Below, one piece after another: positions 43,755 to 52,506 of a stretch of DNA of 64,000 nt. Origin of the DNA: Saprospiraceae bacterium. GTDB taxonomy: Bacteria > Bacteroidota > Bacteroidia > Chitinophagales > Saprospiraceae. Position numbers and translations under genes: made by a program. Position 1 is the first letter of the stretch. The number at the start of each line of letters is the position of its first letter. The notes under the pieces are model-generated. The model was not told where the DNA came from. It saw only the letters and a program-made list of their open reading frames with translations, and ran no database searches. The stretch lies in NCBI GenBank assembly GCA_958295895.1, contig CATQHI010000006.1, positions 62,001 through 126,000 on the forward strand, read 5' to 3'.

Positions 43755-43812
43755 GGGGGGGAGTGCGTTTGTTAGGCGCTAAGGTAGCCTTCCGCCGAAT
43801 GTTTACACCCTG

Positions 43813-44352
43813 TTACTCACCCCAACTTCCCACCAGCAACGAAAGACTCGCCCGATCAACCCGCGCTGTACCACTAGGGTAGCGCTTCTCCGCCTCCAGA
43901 TACACGGTATCCCGCACCAGCACATAGCGTGGTGTTACGGTGGCTTGCGGGGCGGGGGCAAATACCGTATCGCGCAGCATACGGTTGCGATAAACGACCC
44001 GATTGACGGTATCCCGCTGTACGACCTCCACCGTATCCCGTTTTATCAACGGGGGTGAGGCCACAGCTACGTACTCCACCTGAGGCTCCCGGGCAAGAAG
44101 CAACAGACAACTCATAACCGCCAACAGCCAACCGGCCGCAGCAAGATAGGTCAACGTTGGGCGGGGACGCGGGTGCAGTGCAAGTCGGTCACGGTAGGCA
44201 TCCCGTAAGCGCGGAGGCAGGACGACACCGGTTGCCCCTAGTTGCAGCGCGTAGCTGCGGCGTAGCGCGTAGTCTTCGGCGGAGATTTCGGCACGGATTT
44301 CCGCGGGTAGTTCTCCGTAGGTATGCGTCAGTAGATAGTCGAGATAGGTCAT
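43813..44352 (-). CDS. Probable anti-sigma factor, single-span membrane protein
   Basis: 179 residues. The cytoplasmic N-terminal part (YLDYLLTHTYGELPAEIRAE, about 1-85) has the size of an anti-sigma domain. One transmembrane helix (TYLAAAGWLLAVMSCLLLLA, about 87-106) is followed by a periplasmic tail with three RDTV repeats. It overlaps the sigma gene by 4 nt (ATGA), the usual arrangement of a sigma/anti-sigma pair. No zinc-binding HxxxCxxC motif is visible, so the assignment rests on context and topology. Confidence 0.65.
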   Translation of the reverse strand: MTYLDYLLTHTYGELPAEIRAEISAEDYALRRSYALQLGATGVVLPPRLRDAYRDRLALHPRPRPTLTYLAAAGWLLAVMSCLLLLAREPQVEYVAVASPPLIKRDTVEVVQRDTVNRVVYRNRMLRDTVFAPAPQATVTPRYVLVRDTVYLEAEKRYPSGTARVDRASLSLLVGSWGE

Positions 44353-44906
44353 GGCTTGGTTTGATCGTCGGTCTTACCGAGGGGTTGCAGGAGGTGGGCC
44401 AGGCGCTTGAGGCCGTAGTGGAGCCGACTTTTGATGGTGCCCGGGGCGCAGTCCATCAAATGGGCAATGTCGTCGATCTTCATGCCGTGCCGGAAGCGCA
44501 ACACGAGGGGCTGTCGCTGGTGGTCGGGTAACTGCTTCAGCGCGGCGTGGAGGGTGGGGGTGTCTACGGGGAGCTCATCGGCTGCGTCCGTCAGTTGCTG
44601 GAATGTAGCTTCCCGTCCACTTCTTCTGCGATCGCCGCGGACGTGGTTGCGCGCCAAGTTCTTCGCGTAGGTAAATAGCAGTTTATCGAGCTTATCGGGC
44701 CCGCCAAGGGGGTGACGGAAGGCACGGCTGTCGAGCAACTGCAGAAACACTTGCTGTACCAAGTCGTCGGCGGCGGTGTCTGCATCGAGGCACTTTACGA
44801 AGTAGGCCCGCAGCGCCGGGGCATACCGCCCGTACAGTTCAGCAAAGGCGGCTTCTTTCCCCTGGGTGGCGGCAATCAATAGGGCTCTATCGGTTGGTGG
44901 GGTCAC
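44349..44906 (-). CDS. ECF-type RNA polymerase sigma factor
   Basis: 185 residues from a GTG start at 44906, which overlaps the preceding TGA. Region 2: LYGRYAPALRAYFVKCL and ADDLVQQVFLQLLDS, with the family's D-D-x-V-Q-x-x-F core. Region 4: LPDHQRQPLVLRFRHGMKID and APGTIKSRLHYGLKRLAHLL, the DNA-binding HTH. It directs RNA polymerase to a dedicated promoter set after release from its anti-sigma factor. It is sandwiched by 4-nt overlaps between the FGE-like gene and the anti-sigma gene, so all three are one transcript. Confidence 0.9.
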   Translation of the reverse strand: MTPPTDRALLIAATQGKEAAFAELYGRYAPALRAYFVKCLDADTAADDLVQQVFLQLLDSRAFRHPLGGPDKLDKLLFTYAKNLARNHVRGDRRRSGREATFQQLTDAADELPVDTPTLHAALKQLPDHQRQPLVLRFRHGMKIDDIAHLMDCAPGTIKSRLHYGLKRLAHLLQPLGKTDDQTKP

Positions 44907-46915
44907 TCCTCAACATATTCCATCACGAGCCGGAAGCCGGTGGTGGGGCTGGGGAGTTGGCGTTCGGTGACAACGCCGTTCTTCAGGGCTTCCGGGCCGT
45001 CGAGCCAACTGCCGCCCATGGTTTGACCGTCGATGTCGGTCATTTCGGCGGCGTTGCCGCTCATGTTGTACAGACCGAAGTCGTTGGGGAAGTAACTCCA
45101 AACCGGAGTGGTAATCAGTGCGCCATCATCGCGGCAGTCTGGATCGATAGTTGATTTTTTGCTCGATTCATCGCCACCTGCGATACCGCTATAATCTCCT
45201 CTTGTCCACTCATCATCGAGTAGTAAGGTATTAAGGTTAGCTAAAATACAGCCCCGTGCGTTGCGGTAGTAAGGGCCACCCCAGGGGTAGGGCGCGTTCT
45301 CGTGCCCGCCGCGGGCCGCAAGCTCGAACTCGGCTGCGGTCGGTAGACGAAAACGGACTTCTCTTGCTTCCTTGCGCTTCGGGTCCTGATTATAGGCCTG
45401 CGCTAGCCATGCGGCGTACAGTTCCGCCGCCCGGTGGCTGATATTAAGTACAGGGTGCTGCCCTTCTTCCGGCCGGCCGCGTGCGAAGAGTACTTCCTTG
45501 GGCAGGGCGGCGATGGAGTCGGGAAGCAGAGACGCCCAGTCAGCCGGTAGGATAGCTGCCGTGTCGAGGTAATCGAATTTCCGTTGCCGCAGTAGATCCT
45601 GCAGGAACAGCTGATAATCAACGTTGGATACTTCATTCTCCTGCATACCGAAGGGCAGTGAGGATCCTGGCCGTTTTCTTCGTGGCACCATCCTTGACGG
45701 TACGCTACGCCTGAAACGCTGGAGCAGAGATTTGGTATCCAGACCGGGTGTATTGCTAGCCAGTTGCGGCGTTTCGCCGGTCGTTTCGCCAAGTAAGGTA
45801 GCCACCCGGGCGATCAATTGATTACGGTGGGCGATACCATCAATCAATTCCCGAAGCTTATGATCCTGTACGGGGCTAGGTTGTTGTTTGAGTGATTCGA
45901 TCAGGGGCACCAGGTAGTTGGGGGAGAACTGCTCGCTGACGCGGCTCTGCGGACTATCACTCAGCGGTGCCCGCACCTGATCCAGTCGCCACACATCTTC
46001 ATACAAACGTCGCGTTACGCCTAGGTTTTCTATAGGGCTATCCGATACCCGAAAGGTCAGCCCGAACGTGTACAACTCTTCTTTGGAGATACCAAGACTA
46101 TCCACCCGATCGCCTACCGTTGCGGCCAGGTGCAGCGAGCGGTCGGAAGTGCGGAGTTGAGCCAGACGGTCCGTTGCCTCCTCCGCCGGTTGCTCGGCAA
46201 GCCCCGCCGCCCCGAATATCCGCTTGGCGTACTCATCCTTATGGCCCAACAGGTAGTAATTTACTACTAGCACGTCCGGCCGCACGCCCTGTGTTTGCTG
46301 TAGTACCCAGGCGGGGTAGGTATCCACATCTCCGAAGGTGATCAGTATACCGTTTTCGGCCACGCTGGCGAGGGTGTTGTAGTTGTAGTCGTAGATTCCG
46401 GTGGGGTAGGGGTCCATACGGTCCAGACGCTGACTGAGCTTGGTGGCCAGTTTGGTGTCTCCACTGATCATTGCGTAGCCTAGCATGTCATGTTGTATGT
46501 AGCGGTGATCGGGCGCGGCAGCGTAGGCGGCGCGGAGGTAGTCATACCCGTCTCCTTCCAGACGGTGTACGTAGCGCAGATAGTTGAGGGCAAAGCCGGC
46601 AGTATTGAGGCGGGTAGCCGCCTGCTGGGCGATGTCTTCCAGGTTATAGTTGGCCCCAGCGCGACGGTTAGCGTAGCGGGCCGCCAGGTAGTATTCGAGG
46701 TAGTCTGCTTCGGTAACACATCTACCGCCTACCACCTCGGCCCAGCGGCTAGCCTGCTCGGTGTAGTAGTCGCTGGGATGGAGCGCATGGGCAATGTCCT
46801 CAAAGGGGCGCGGCGGCTCGTCCGCGGTACCGAATACGAGGGCAAGAAGGGATAATAGGAGCTTGGTCACGGTGGGTCGTTTACCCCTAGTAAACCGCCG
46901 GTGGTAAACGTTCAT
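44903..46915 (-). CDS. Exported DUF2723-like / formylglycine-enzyme-like (SUMF1) fusion
   Basis: 670 residues. The signal-like segment VTKLLLSLLALVFGTADE occupies residues 16-33. Residues about 40-400 include NGILITFGDVDTYPAWVLQQ followed by TQGVRPDVLVVNYYLLG, the hallmark of the soluble part of DUF2723 membrane proteins, here without membrane helices. Residues about 420-670 are an FGE-sulfatase domain: ENEVSNVDYQLFLQDLL, VRFRLPTAAEFELAARGG, FGLYNMSGNAAEMT and the ending GFRLVMEY. FGE domains oxidise Cys to formylglycine or, in many secreted relatives, only bind ligands; the catalytic Cys pair is not obvious here. It is first in the operon with the ECF sigma factor. Confidence 0.72.
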   Translation of the reverse strand: MNVYHRRFTRGKRPTVTKLLLSLLALVFGTADEPPRPFEDIAHALHPSDYYTEQASRWAEVVGGRCVTEADYLEYYLAARYANRRAGANYNLEDIAQQAATRLNTAGFALNYLRYVHRLEGDGYDYLRAAYAAAPDHRYIQHDMLGYAMISGDTKLATKLSQRLDRMDPYPTGIYDYNYNTLASVAENGILITFGDVDTYPAWVLQQTQGVRPDVLVVNYYLLGHKDEYAKRIFGAAGLAEQPAEEATDRLAQLRTSDRSLHLAATVGDRVDSLGISKEELYTFGLTFRVSDSPIENLGVTRRLYEDVWRLDQVRAPLSDSPQSRVSEQFSPNYLVPLIESLKQQPSPVQDHKLRELIDGIAHRNQLIARVATLLGETTGETPQLASNTPGLDTKSLLQRFRRSVPSRMVPRRKRPGSSLPFGMQENEVSNVDYQLFLQDLLRQRKFDYLDTAAILPADWASLLPDSIAALPKEVLFARGRPEEGQHPVLNISHRAAELYAAWLAQAYNQDPKRKEAREVRFRLPTAAEFELAARGGHENAPYPWGGPYYRNARGCILANLNTLLLDDEWTRGDYSGIAGGDESSKKSTIDPDCRDDGALITTPVWSYFPNDFGLYNMSGNAAEMTDIDGQTMGGSWLDGPEALKNGVVTERQLPSPTTGFRLVMEYVEE

Positions 46916-47013
46916 TGCACCCGCGGCCCCGCCCCCTTCGCCCGAAAAGACCGGGTTTGAGCAAACAAATCACAACGCCGGTAACCTATGCTAGCAGACC
47001 TAAAACAACCACG

Positions 47014-48114
47014 ATGAAACTACTCTACGCCCTGCTCCTACTGAGCCTATACGCCCCCCTACACGCGCAGGATATGACTTCCGCTACACGAGCTGTCGGA
47101 CGGGAGCAACACCTACTCCTAAAGCTGCCCTATTATCTGGCCCAACCCGATGGCATGGCCATGGACAGCGCCCGGCAACGTCTACGTATCGAATCCCCCA
47201 ACTTCAGCGCGCTGGACTACCCGGGGGTGGTGTTTAAAATTGCGCCGGACTACACGTACAGCCTCTTTACGACCCTGCCGGCCCCACCCCAAGACGAAGC
47301 AGGTGCGCCCGATGGGGATGTCCTTCGGGCCCCGACGGCAAACCTCTACATCGGCGACAACCACTACACCCAGGATAAGGACTACCAGTCGCGCATCCTG
47401 CGGGTGAATATGCAGGACGGCAAGCCACAGGGCGTAGACGTGGTAGCTAAGGGTCTCAAGCACCCCCAATGCCCTGCGCTGGCACGACGGAGCGCTCTAC
47501 GTCACCGATAACGAAGTGGGAAACCGATACGACCGATTCCAACACCAGCGGTATCTTCCCGCTTCACGCTGGAGGAGCTGACCGGTGACAGTGTCATGGT
47601 CGAGCCTACGATGGACGAGGCGCACCTGATCGATACCATTCCACGCCATCCGCCAGCCGTACGGAAAGGCGATGGGTACTGACGGCATGGACTTCGATAG
47701 CCAGGGGTAACCTCTTCGTGGGGATGTTTAGCGACGGTCCGGGTGTTCAAGCTTACGTTAGGGAGTGACGGTAAGGTGCAGTCCAAGGAAGTATTCGTCG
47801 AATACGGCACCATGCCCAGCTGCGACGGCGTATTCATTGATACGTCCACCGACAACCTATTCATCGCCGACTCCGAGGCCAATGCGATCCGCGTGGTGAG
47901 TCCCGACGGGCAGGTGAGCACCCTGGCCGAAAACGGCGATACCGACGGTGCCGACGGCAAGATGGACCAGCCCTGTGAGCCGCTGCTCGTCGGCAACAAG
48001 CTCTTCGTGGCCAATTACGACCAGCCCAATGGTGGGTTTGTGAACTCGGGCTACGATACGGTGCATACGATGACCATCATCCAGGTGCCGGCGAAGTACC
48101 TGGCAAAGCAGTAG
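47014..48114 (+). pseudogene. Secreted NHL/SMP-30-like beta-propeller gene with many indels
   Basis: Signal peptide YALLLLSLYAPLHAQ, then a sugar-lactonase-like propeller. The protein is readable throughout, but only by switching frame about eight times between 47170 and 47742. For example HPNALRWHDGALYVTDNE needs one C less near 47466-47471, GKAMGTDGMDFDSQG follows another shift near 47636, and GNLFVGMFSDGPVFKLTLGS needs one G less near 47706 and again near 47740. Downstream of 47743 the frame is clean to the stop at 48114 (SCDGVFIDTSTDNLFIADSE). Either a young pseudogene or a badly resolved patch of sequence. Confidence 0.75.
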
Positions 48115-48177
48115 GCAAACTCGGTACACCCGAGCGACGTTGAGTGGTGATCAGGTTTTAACCCTGACACCCCGTCC

Positions 48178-48831
48178 ATGAAAAACTATCTCCCCCGCCT
48201 GCTCCGCCGTGCCCTACTGCTAGCTAGCCTACCCTGCCTTTTCCTGTTTACGGGCTGTCAGGATCAGCCCGGTGCACCCACCCCGGAACCGGATCCCGAA
48301 ACCAACGCCTTCGCCCCGAATAACGGCGTCGACTCCTCCCTGACCTTCGTAGGCGGTCACCACCTGGGTGAGATCAAGTTGCGGGAGACTACGGAAGGCG
48401 TCGTGAATGCGCTCGGTCAGCCCGCAGAAGAAAATGCCGCAATGGGCCGCTCCATCGCTGTGTTTAACGTGCCGGACGGAGATACTACGGCCACCCTAAC
48501 CACGGGGAGTACCCGCTTCATGCCCCCCGATAGCACGGTCTACCGGGTGGAGTTCGTACGCACTACCGCCCGTAAGTACCGCTCGCCCGAGGGGCTCGGG
48601 GTAGGCTCCACCCGCACGGAAATAGAAAGGCTATATACGCTGACTCAGCTCGGCTCCTTCACAAAGCAGCGGAACAAGTACGATGTCTACGACACGGACC
48701 GGGGCGTTGGTTTTGAGATCGGAGCCGACAGTCTCGTTCATGGCATTGTCATCCACGACCGGGCGGCCAGCGCGGTGGATAGTTCCCTGCCCCTGTACGA
48801 CGATTTTATTCCCGCGGATAGGGGAAAGTAG
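48178..48831 (+). CDS. Hypothetical lipoprotein
   Basis: 217 residues. Lipobox LFTGC (Cys26 or so) after a basic, hydrophobic N-terminus. A Pro/acidic linker follows. Then there are two similar segments: LGEIKLRETTEGVVNALGQP and EGLGVGSTRTEIERLYT, both with the flavour of SmpA/OmlA-like motifs (G-x-T-x-x-x-V/I). It therefore may be a periplasmic binding or assembly protein, but no family can be named. It follows the indel-rich gene after 63 nt with no clear promoter. Confidence 0.6.
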   Translation: MKNYLPRLLRRALLLASLPCLFLFTGCQDQPGAPTPEPDPETNAFAPNNGVDSSLTFVGGHHLGEIKLRETTEGVVNALGQPAEENAAMGRSIAVFNVPDGDTTATLTTGSTRFMPPDSTVYRVEFVRTTARKYRSPEGLGVGSTRTEIERLYTLTQLGSFTKQRNKYDVYDTDRGVGFEIGADSLVHGIVIHDRAASAVDSSLPLYDDFIPADRGK

Positions 48832-48855
48832 GCAGTATATCCCGCCCCCCTCTGA

Positions 48856-49788
48856 TTAGCGGGACGACCGCGCCCGGTACCGTCCCGGGGTCACGCCTGT
48901 CTTCTGCTTGAATAGCCGGTTGAAATATTGGGGGTACTCAAAGCCCAGCTCGAAGGCCGTTTCGCTGATGGTCATGGAGGTGGAGAGTAGCAGATGTTTG
49001 GCTCGCTCGATGAGCGCGTAGTGGATGTGCTGCTGCGTCGTCCGCCCGGTGAGGGTGCGTAGCATATCGCTGAGGTAGGCGGGGGAAACGTGTAATAGGT
49101 CGGCGAAGTACTGCACGGTGGGAAGCGGCTGCTCCCGGTCGTCAGCGAAGTAATCGCGTAAGGCCGTGCTGAAACGCGTCACTAGGTCGTGCTCTACGCT
49201 GTGGCGCGTCAGAAATTGCCGGTGGTAGTACCGGTCGGCATAGGTGAGTACGGTTTCCAGTTGGGAGACGATCACGTCCTGGCTAAAGTGGTCGATGGGC
49301 TGTTCGTATTCGCGTCGTATGGCTGCGAGTAGCTGCGTAAGCGTACGTTCTTCCCGCTCAGCGAGGTGGAGGGCCTCGTTGAGGTCGTAGCCGAAAAAAC
49401 CGTAGTCGAGAATCTTCTTTGCGAGGGGATAGCGCGCCAGCAGATCGGGGTGAAAGAGGATCATCCAACCACTTATTTCGGAAAGGTCGAGCTCGGGGTC
49501 GAGGCGGAATACCTGTCCGGGGGCCATGAACACCAGGGTGCCGTTACTGAAGTCGTAGGGCTGCCGCCCGTAGCAAACCCGACCCTTCAGACCGCGCTTT
49601 ACCGCGATCATGTACAGGTTCTGGACGATGGGCTCCGGTTGCCAGGCCTTCGTCTCGGCGGCGGATTTACGGGTAGCCTCCAAATCGATGACCGTGATGA
49701 GGGGATGCAACGGTGCCGGGAGCCGACAAAAGAAGGTGTATTCCGTAACGGTGGAGATGACCCGAAAACCCGACTTACTACTTTTCAT
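48856..49788 (-). CDS. AraC-family transcriptional regulator
   Basis: 310 residues. The N-terminal cupin-like sensor (FSNGTLVFMAPGQVFRLDPE, about 85-105) is followed by two helix-turn-helix units in the last 100 residues (VQYFADLLHVSPAYLSDMLR, then ISETAFELGFEYPQYFNRLF and KTGVTPGRYR), the AraC signature. Its start overlaps the stop of the aldo/keto reductase gene by 4 nt, so it is co-transcribed with that gene and probably controls it or responds to a related compound. Confidence 0.9.
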   Translation of the reverse strand: MKSSKSGFRVISTVTEYTFFCRLPAPLHPLITVIDLEATRKSAAETKAWQPEPIVQNLYMIAVKRGLKGRVCYGRQPYDFSNGTLVFMAPGQVFRLDPELDLSEISGWMILFHPDLLARYPLAKKILDYGFFGYDLNEALHLAEREERTLTQLLAAIRREYEQPIDHFSQDVIVSQLETVLTYADRYYHRQFLTRHSVEHDLVTRFSTALRDYFADDREQPLPTVQYFADLLHVSPAYLSDMLRTLTGRTTQQHIHYALIERAKHLLLSTSMTISETAFELGFEYPQYFNRLFKQKTGVTPGRYRARSSR

Positions 49789-50783
49789 GCGCTGAAATTA
49801 GGGTAAGCCGACCCGACTACGCTGCCAACTGGTAGAATGGCATCGATCTGCGCCAACTCGGCCGGCGAGAGCGCGATGGCGGCGGCTGCTACGTTGAGTT
49901 CCAGGTACTTACGGCGCTTGGTGCCGGGTATGGCAAATACCCCGTCCTGGGCCAGTACCCAGGCCAGCGCGAGCTGGGCGGGAGTGACGTTCTTTTCGGT
50001 AGCGAGGGCCTTCAGTTTTTCCACTAACTCGAGGTTTTTGTAGAAGTTATCCCCCTGGTAACGCGGGAACATGCGCCGGCTATCGTCTGCCGCAAAATCG
50101 TCGGGTGAGGTAATCTCGCCCGATAGGAAGCCGCGGCCCAGGGGAGAATAGCCCACAAACCCGATGCCCAGCTCCCGGCAGGCGGCCAGGGTGCCGTCTT
50201 CCTCCACCTTGCGATCGAAGAGGGAATACTCCGACTGTAGGGCGGTGATGGGGTGGGTAGCGTGTGCCCTGCGCAGCTCGTCTTCCGTAGTTTCGGATAC
50301 GCCGAGGTAGCTGACTTTTCCTTCTTCGATCAGGCGGCTCATTGCCCCGATGGTCTCTTCAACGGGCACGGCGGGGTCGGCGCGGTGCAGGTAGTACAGG
50401 TCGATGTGATCGGTACCCAGGTTGGTCAGCGAGCGCTCGATGGATTTGCGCATGTACTCCGGGCGGCCGTCGAACTGCATGGTCACCTGCCCGGCCTCCG
50501 TAATCTCGATGCCAAACTTGGAGGCGATCTTTACCTGGTCGCGCTTACCGGCAAGTGCCTTGCGTAATAATCTTTCGTTGGTGAATGGCCCGTAAATATC
50601 GGCCGTATCGAAGAGCGTCACGCCCAGTTCGATCGCGCGGTGGATGGTAGCGATGCTTTCCTGCTCGTCGGTCTCGCCGTAGATGGTGCCGCCCGCGAAG
50701 TCGGACATTCCCATACAGCCCAGTCCTTCGATGGATACGGTGAGTCCCTGACTGCCGAGGGAAGCTTGTGGTAGCGTAGTCAT
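49785..50783 (-). CDS. Aldo/keto reductase
   Basis: 332 residues, an eight-stranded barrel enzyme using NADPH. Catalytic set: Asp in LFDTADIYGPFTNE with its Tyr (YG), Lys in VKIASKFGIE, His in LYYLHRADP. The late phosphate-binding block VFAIPGTKRRKYLELNVAA fits the AKR13-like/YajO-type group. It reduces small aldehydes or ketones; the substrate is unknown. First gene of an operon with the AraC regulator, and 215 nt from the divergent T9SS gene. Confidence 0.92.
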   Translation of the reverse strand: MTTLPQASLGSQGLTVSIEGLGCMGMSDFAGGTIYGETDEQESIATIHRAIELGVTLFDTADIYGPFTNERLLRKALAGKRDQVKIASKFGIEITEAGQVTMQFDGRPEYMRKSIERSLTNLGTDHIDLYYLHRADPAVPVEETIGAMSRLIEEGKVSYLGVSETTEDELRRAHATHPITALQSEYSLFDRKVEEDGTLAACRELGIGFVGYSPLGRGFLSGEITSPDDFAADDSRRMFPRYQGDNFYKNLELVEKLKALATEKNVTPAQLALAWVLAQDGVFAIPGTKRRKYLELNVAAAAIALSPAELAQIDAILPVGSVVGSAYPNFSA

Positions 50784-50884
50784 ATTTTCGTTTTTGTATC
50801 CGCAAAGGTCGAGCTAGTACCTGCCGGCAAGGCTATACAAAAGGGCGGGAATGGTATACAAAGTGGGGGTAAGGACACGAGTGT

Positions 50885-50932
50885 TCCGACGCAAAATTCT
50901 GTGGCGGTGCGCCACAAAATTTACGCATCGGA
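50885..50932. promoter_or_regulatory. Imperfect long hairpin between akr and the T9SS gene
   Basis: TCCGACGCAAAATTCTGTGG (50885-50904) pairs with the complement of about 50913-50932 (CACAAAATTTACGCATCGGA), with three mismatches or bulges. It sits in the divergent gap and could be an operator or attenuator for either side. Confidence 0.4.
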
Positions 50933-50998
50933 CCACCGTAAGAAATTATCGCATATATATAGGGCGAACCAGTACTTTTAGTTATCCGATCCTACCCT

Positions 50999-52501
50999 AT
51001 GAAGCTACACTACCTAATCTTATACTTCGCTCTAGGGGGCCTTCCCCAGGCTTCGTTTAGCACCTGCGTACGCGCCCAGTCCCCCTTCCAGCTCTTCCGG
51101 CCGGGGGTGCAGTACCTGTACGAGAATACCGACTTTACCGACAATCCTTTCGACATTGCCAGCCAGTATTACGGCGTACGGGTGGATAGCCTGGGAAGAC
51201 AGCCGCTTTACGGCTCGCTACAGCCAGAAGCAGACCAGACGCAGTGTGTGCTTAAGGTACCCTCTCCCTTTGGCTACTCAATTGCTCAGTACGCCGACAG
51301 CACAGTGATGTATTTTTCGGAGACGGACAGCCTGGTGATCTACCAACGGGCGGAGGTCGGTACCCGCTGGGTAGCCCGCGATAGCAGCGGCATCATCACG
51401 TACGGAGAAGTACTCGGCATGGTGACGGGCAACCAGGTTTACTTTGTCCCTGACGAGTATACTGCAATTGGATTTTTTGGACCGGATGGCGTCACGGCCC
51501 TGGGTATACCCATCATCATCGGCCGGGAAACGGGACTGATTCATGCTACCCGTTTTTACCGCCTTGCCGCGGAGACCGAGCCACTACAGCTACGGGGCGT
51601 AAGCAATCCGATCTTAGGCGTACAGCTCCCCGCCCCGGCCGACTATACCCGTGTGACCGTCGGCGACGAGTTCCACATCGAGCAGACGCGGCTTGGGCGC
51701 GATCCCCTTCCCGACCGTACCGACTTCTACTTTACGCATACGTTCTATACCGCTACTATTTTGTCGGTCGATACCGTAGACGAGGAGTACACCACCTTCA
51801 CCTACCGGGGCGACGTGCTCACCTACAGCACGGACGATCAGGAGGCTACGGAAGGCAACCGGGATTCCATACTGGTCCGCGACACGGTCCAGCAAGCCCG
51901 TGCCTATGCCCTACCCGACGAGTTGCTGATTCAGCCGGGCGCACGTACGGAGGACGAGGACCGTGCCACCTCGCTTCATCTTCTGTACGCTGCCGACTCC
52001 TGTGGCACGCTGATCAGCCGCCTTAGCCCCCAGGCAATCTTTGATGAGGATATTAACTGTGGCTTCAATAGCGCGGGCGTCGATGCCGTGCCGGGCCTGG
52101 CGTACAGTGCTTACGTTCCCTTCTATCTCGACTACATCAGTGGCCAGTCGGGGCCCTACTTCAGCCAACTCCGCTACCGTAACACCGCCGAAGGTGAGTG
52201 TGGCACCCCCTTCAATCTAGCGGACATCATCATCGGCGTTAGAGAGTTCGACGCCGCCTTCGATGCCCAGTTTCGGGTCTTTCCCAACCCTACCAGCGGC
52301 CAGCTCAACGTAGTGCTTCCGAGTACGGCTGACTATCAGGTCAGGCTGTACAATCTGGCGGGGTCGCAGGTGCAGAGCCAGCAGATGCGCGGCGGCAGTC
52401 GGCAGTCACTGTTTACCGAAACGTTGCCTGCGGGCAGCTACCTTTTAGTGGTGTTTGAGGGGACCCATGCGGTGGCCCGTCGTAAAATCATGGTCAAGTG
52501 A
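50999..52501 (+). CDS. Secreted protein with T9SS type A sorting domain
   Basis: 500 residues. The signal peptide ends ...FSTCVRAQ (about 26). The body begins PFQLFRPGVQYLYENTDFTD and is of unknown function; it is paralogous to the next gene (same FRPGVQYLYE, YYGVRVDS and SPFGYSI blocks). The C-terminal 80 residues are a type IX secretion sorting domain: FDAQFRVFPNPTSGQLNVVL, YQVRLYNLAGSQVQSQQMRG, LPAGSYLLVVFEG, RRKIMVK. It is exported by Sec, then by T9SS, and attached to the cell surface or released. Its stop overlaps a GTG of the next frame. Confidence 0.82.
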   Translation: MKLHYLILYFALGGLPQASFSTCVRAQSPFQLFRPGVQYLYENTDFTDNPFDIASQYYGVRVDSLGRQPLYGSLQPEADQTQCVLKVPSPFGYSIAQYADSTVMYFSETDSLVIYQRAEVGTRWVARDSSGIITYGEVLGMVTGNQVYFVPDEYTAIGFFGPDGVTALGIPIIIGRETGLIHATRFYRLAAETEPLQLRGVSNPILGVQLPAPADYTRVTVGDEFHIEQTRLGRDPLPDRTDFYFTHTFYTATILSVDTVDEEYTTFTYRGDVLTYSTDDQEATEGNRDSILVRDTVQQARAYALPDELLIQPGARTEDEDRATSLHLLYAADSCGTLISRLSPQAIFDEDINCGFNSAGVDAVPGLAYSAYVPFYLDYISGQSGPYFSQLRYRNTAEGECGTPFNLADIIIGVREFDAAFDAQFRVFPNPTSGQLNVVLPSTADYQVRLYNLAGSQVQSQQMRGGSRQSLFTETLPAGSYLLVVFEGTHAVARRKIMVK

Positions 52502-52506
52502 GCAAT

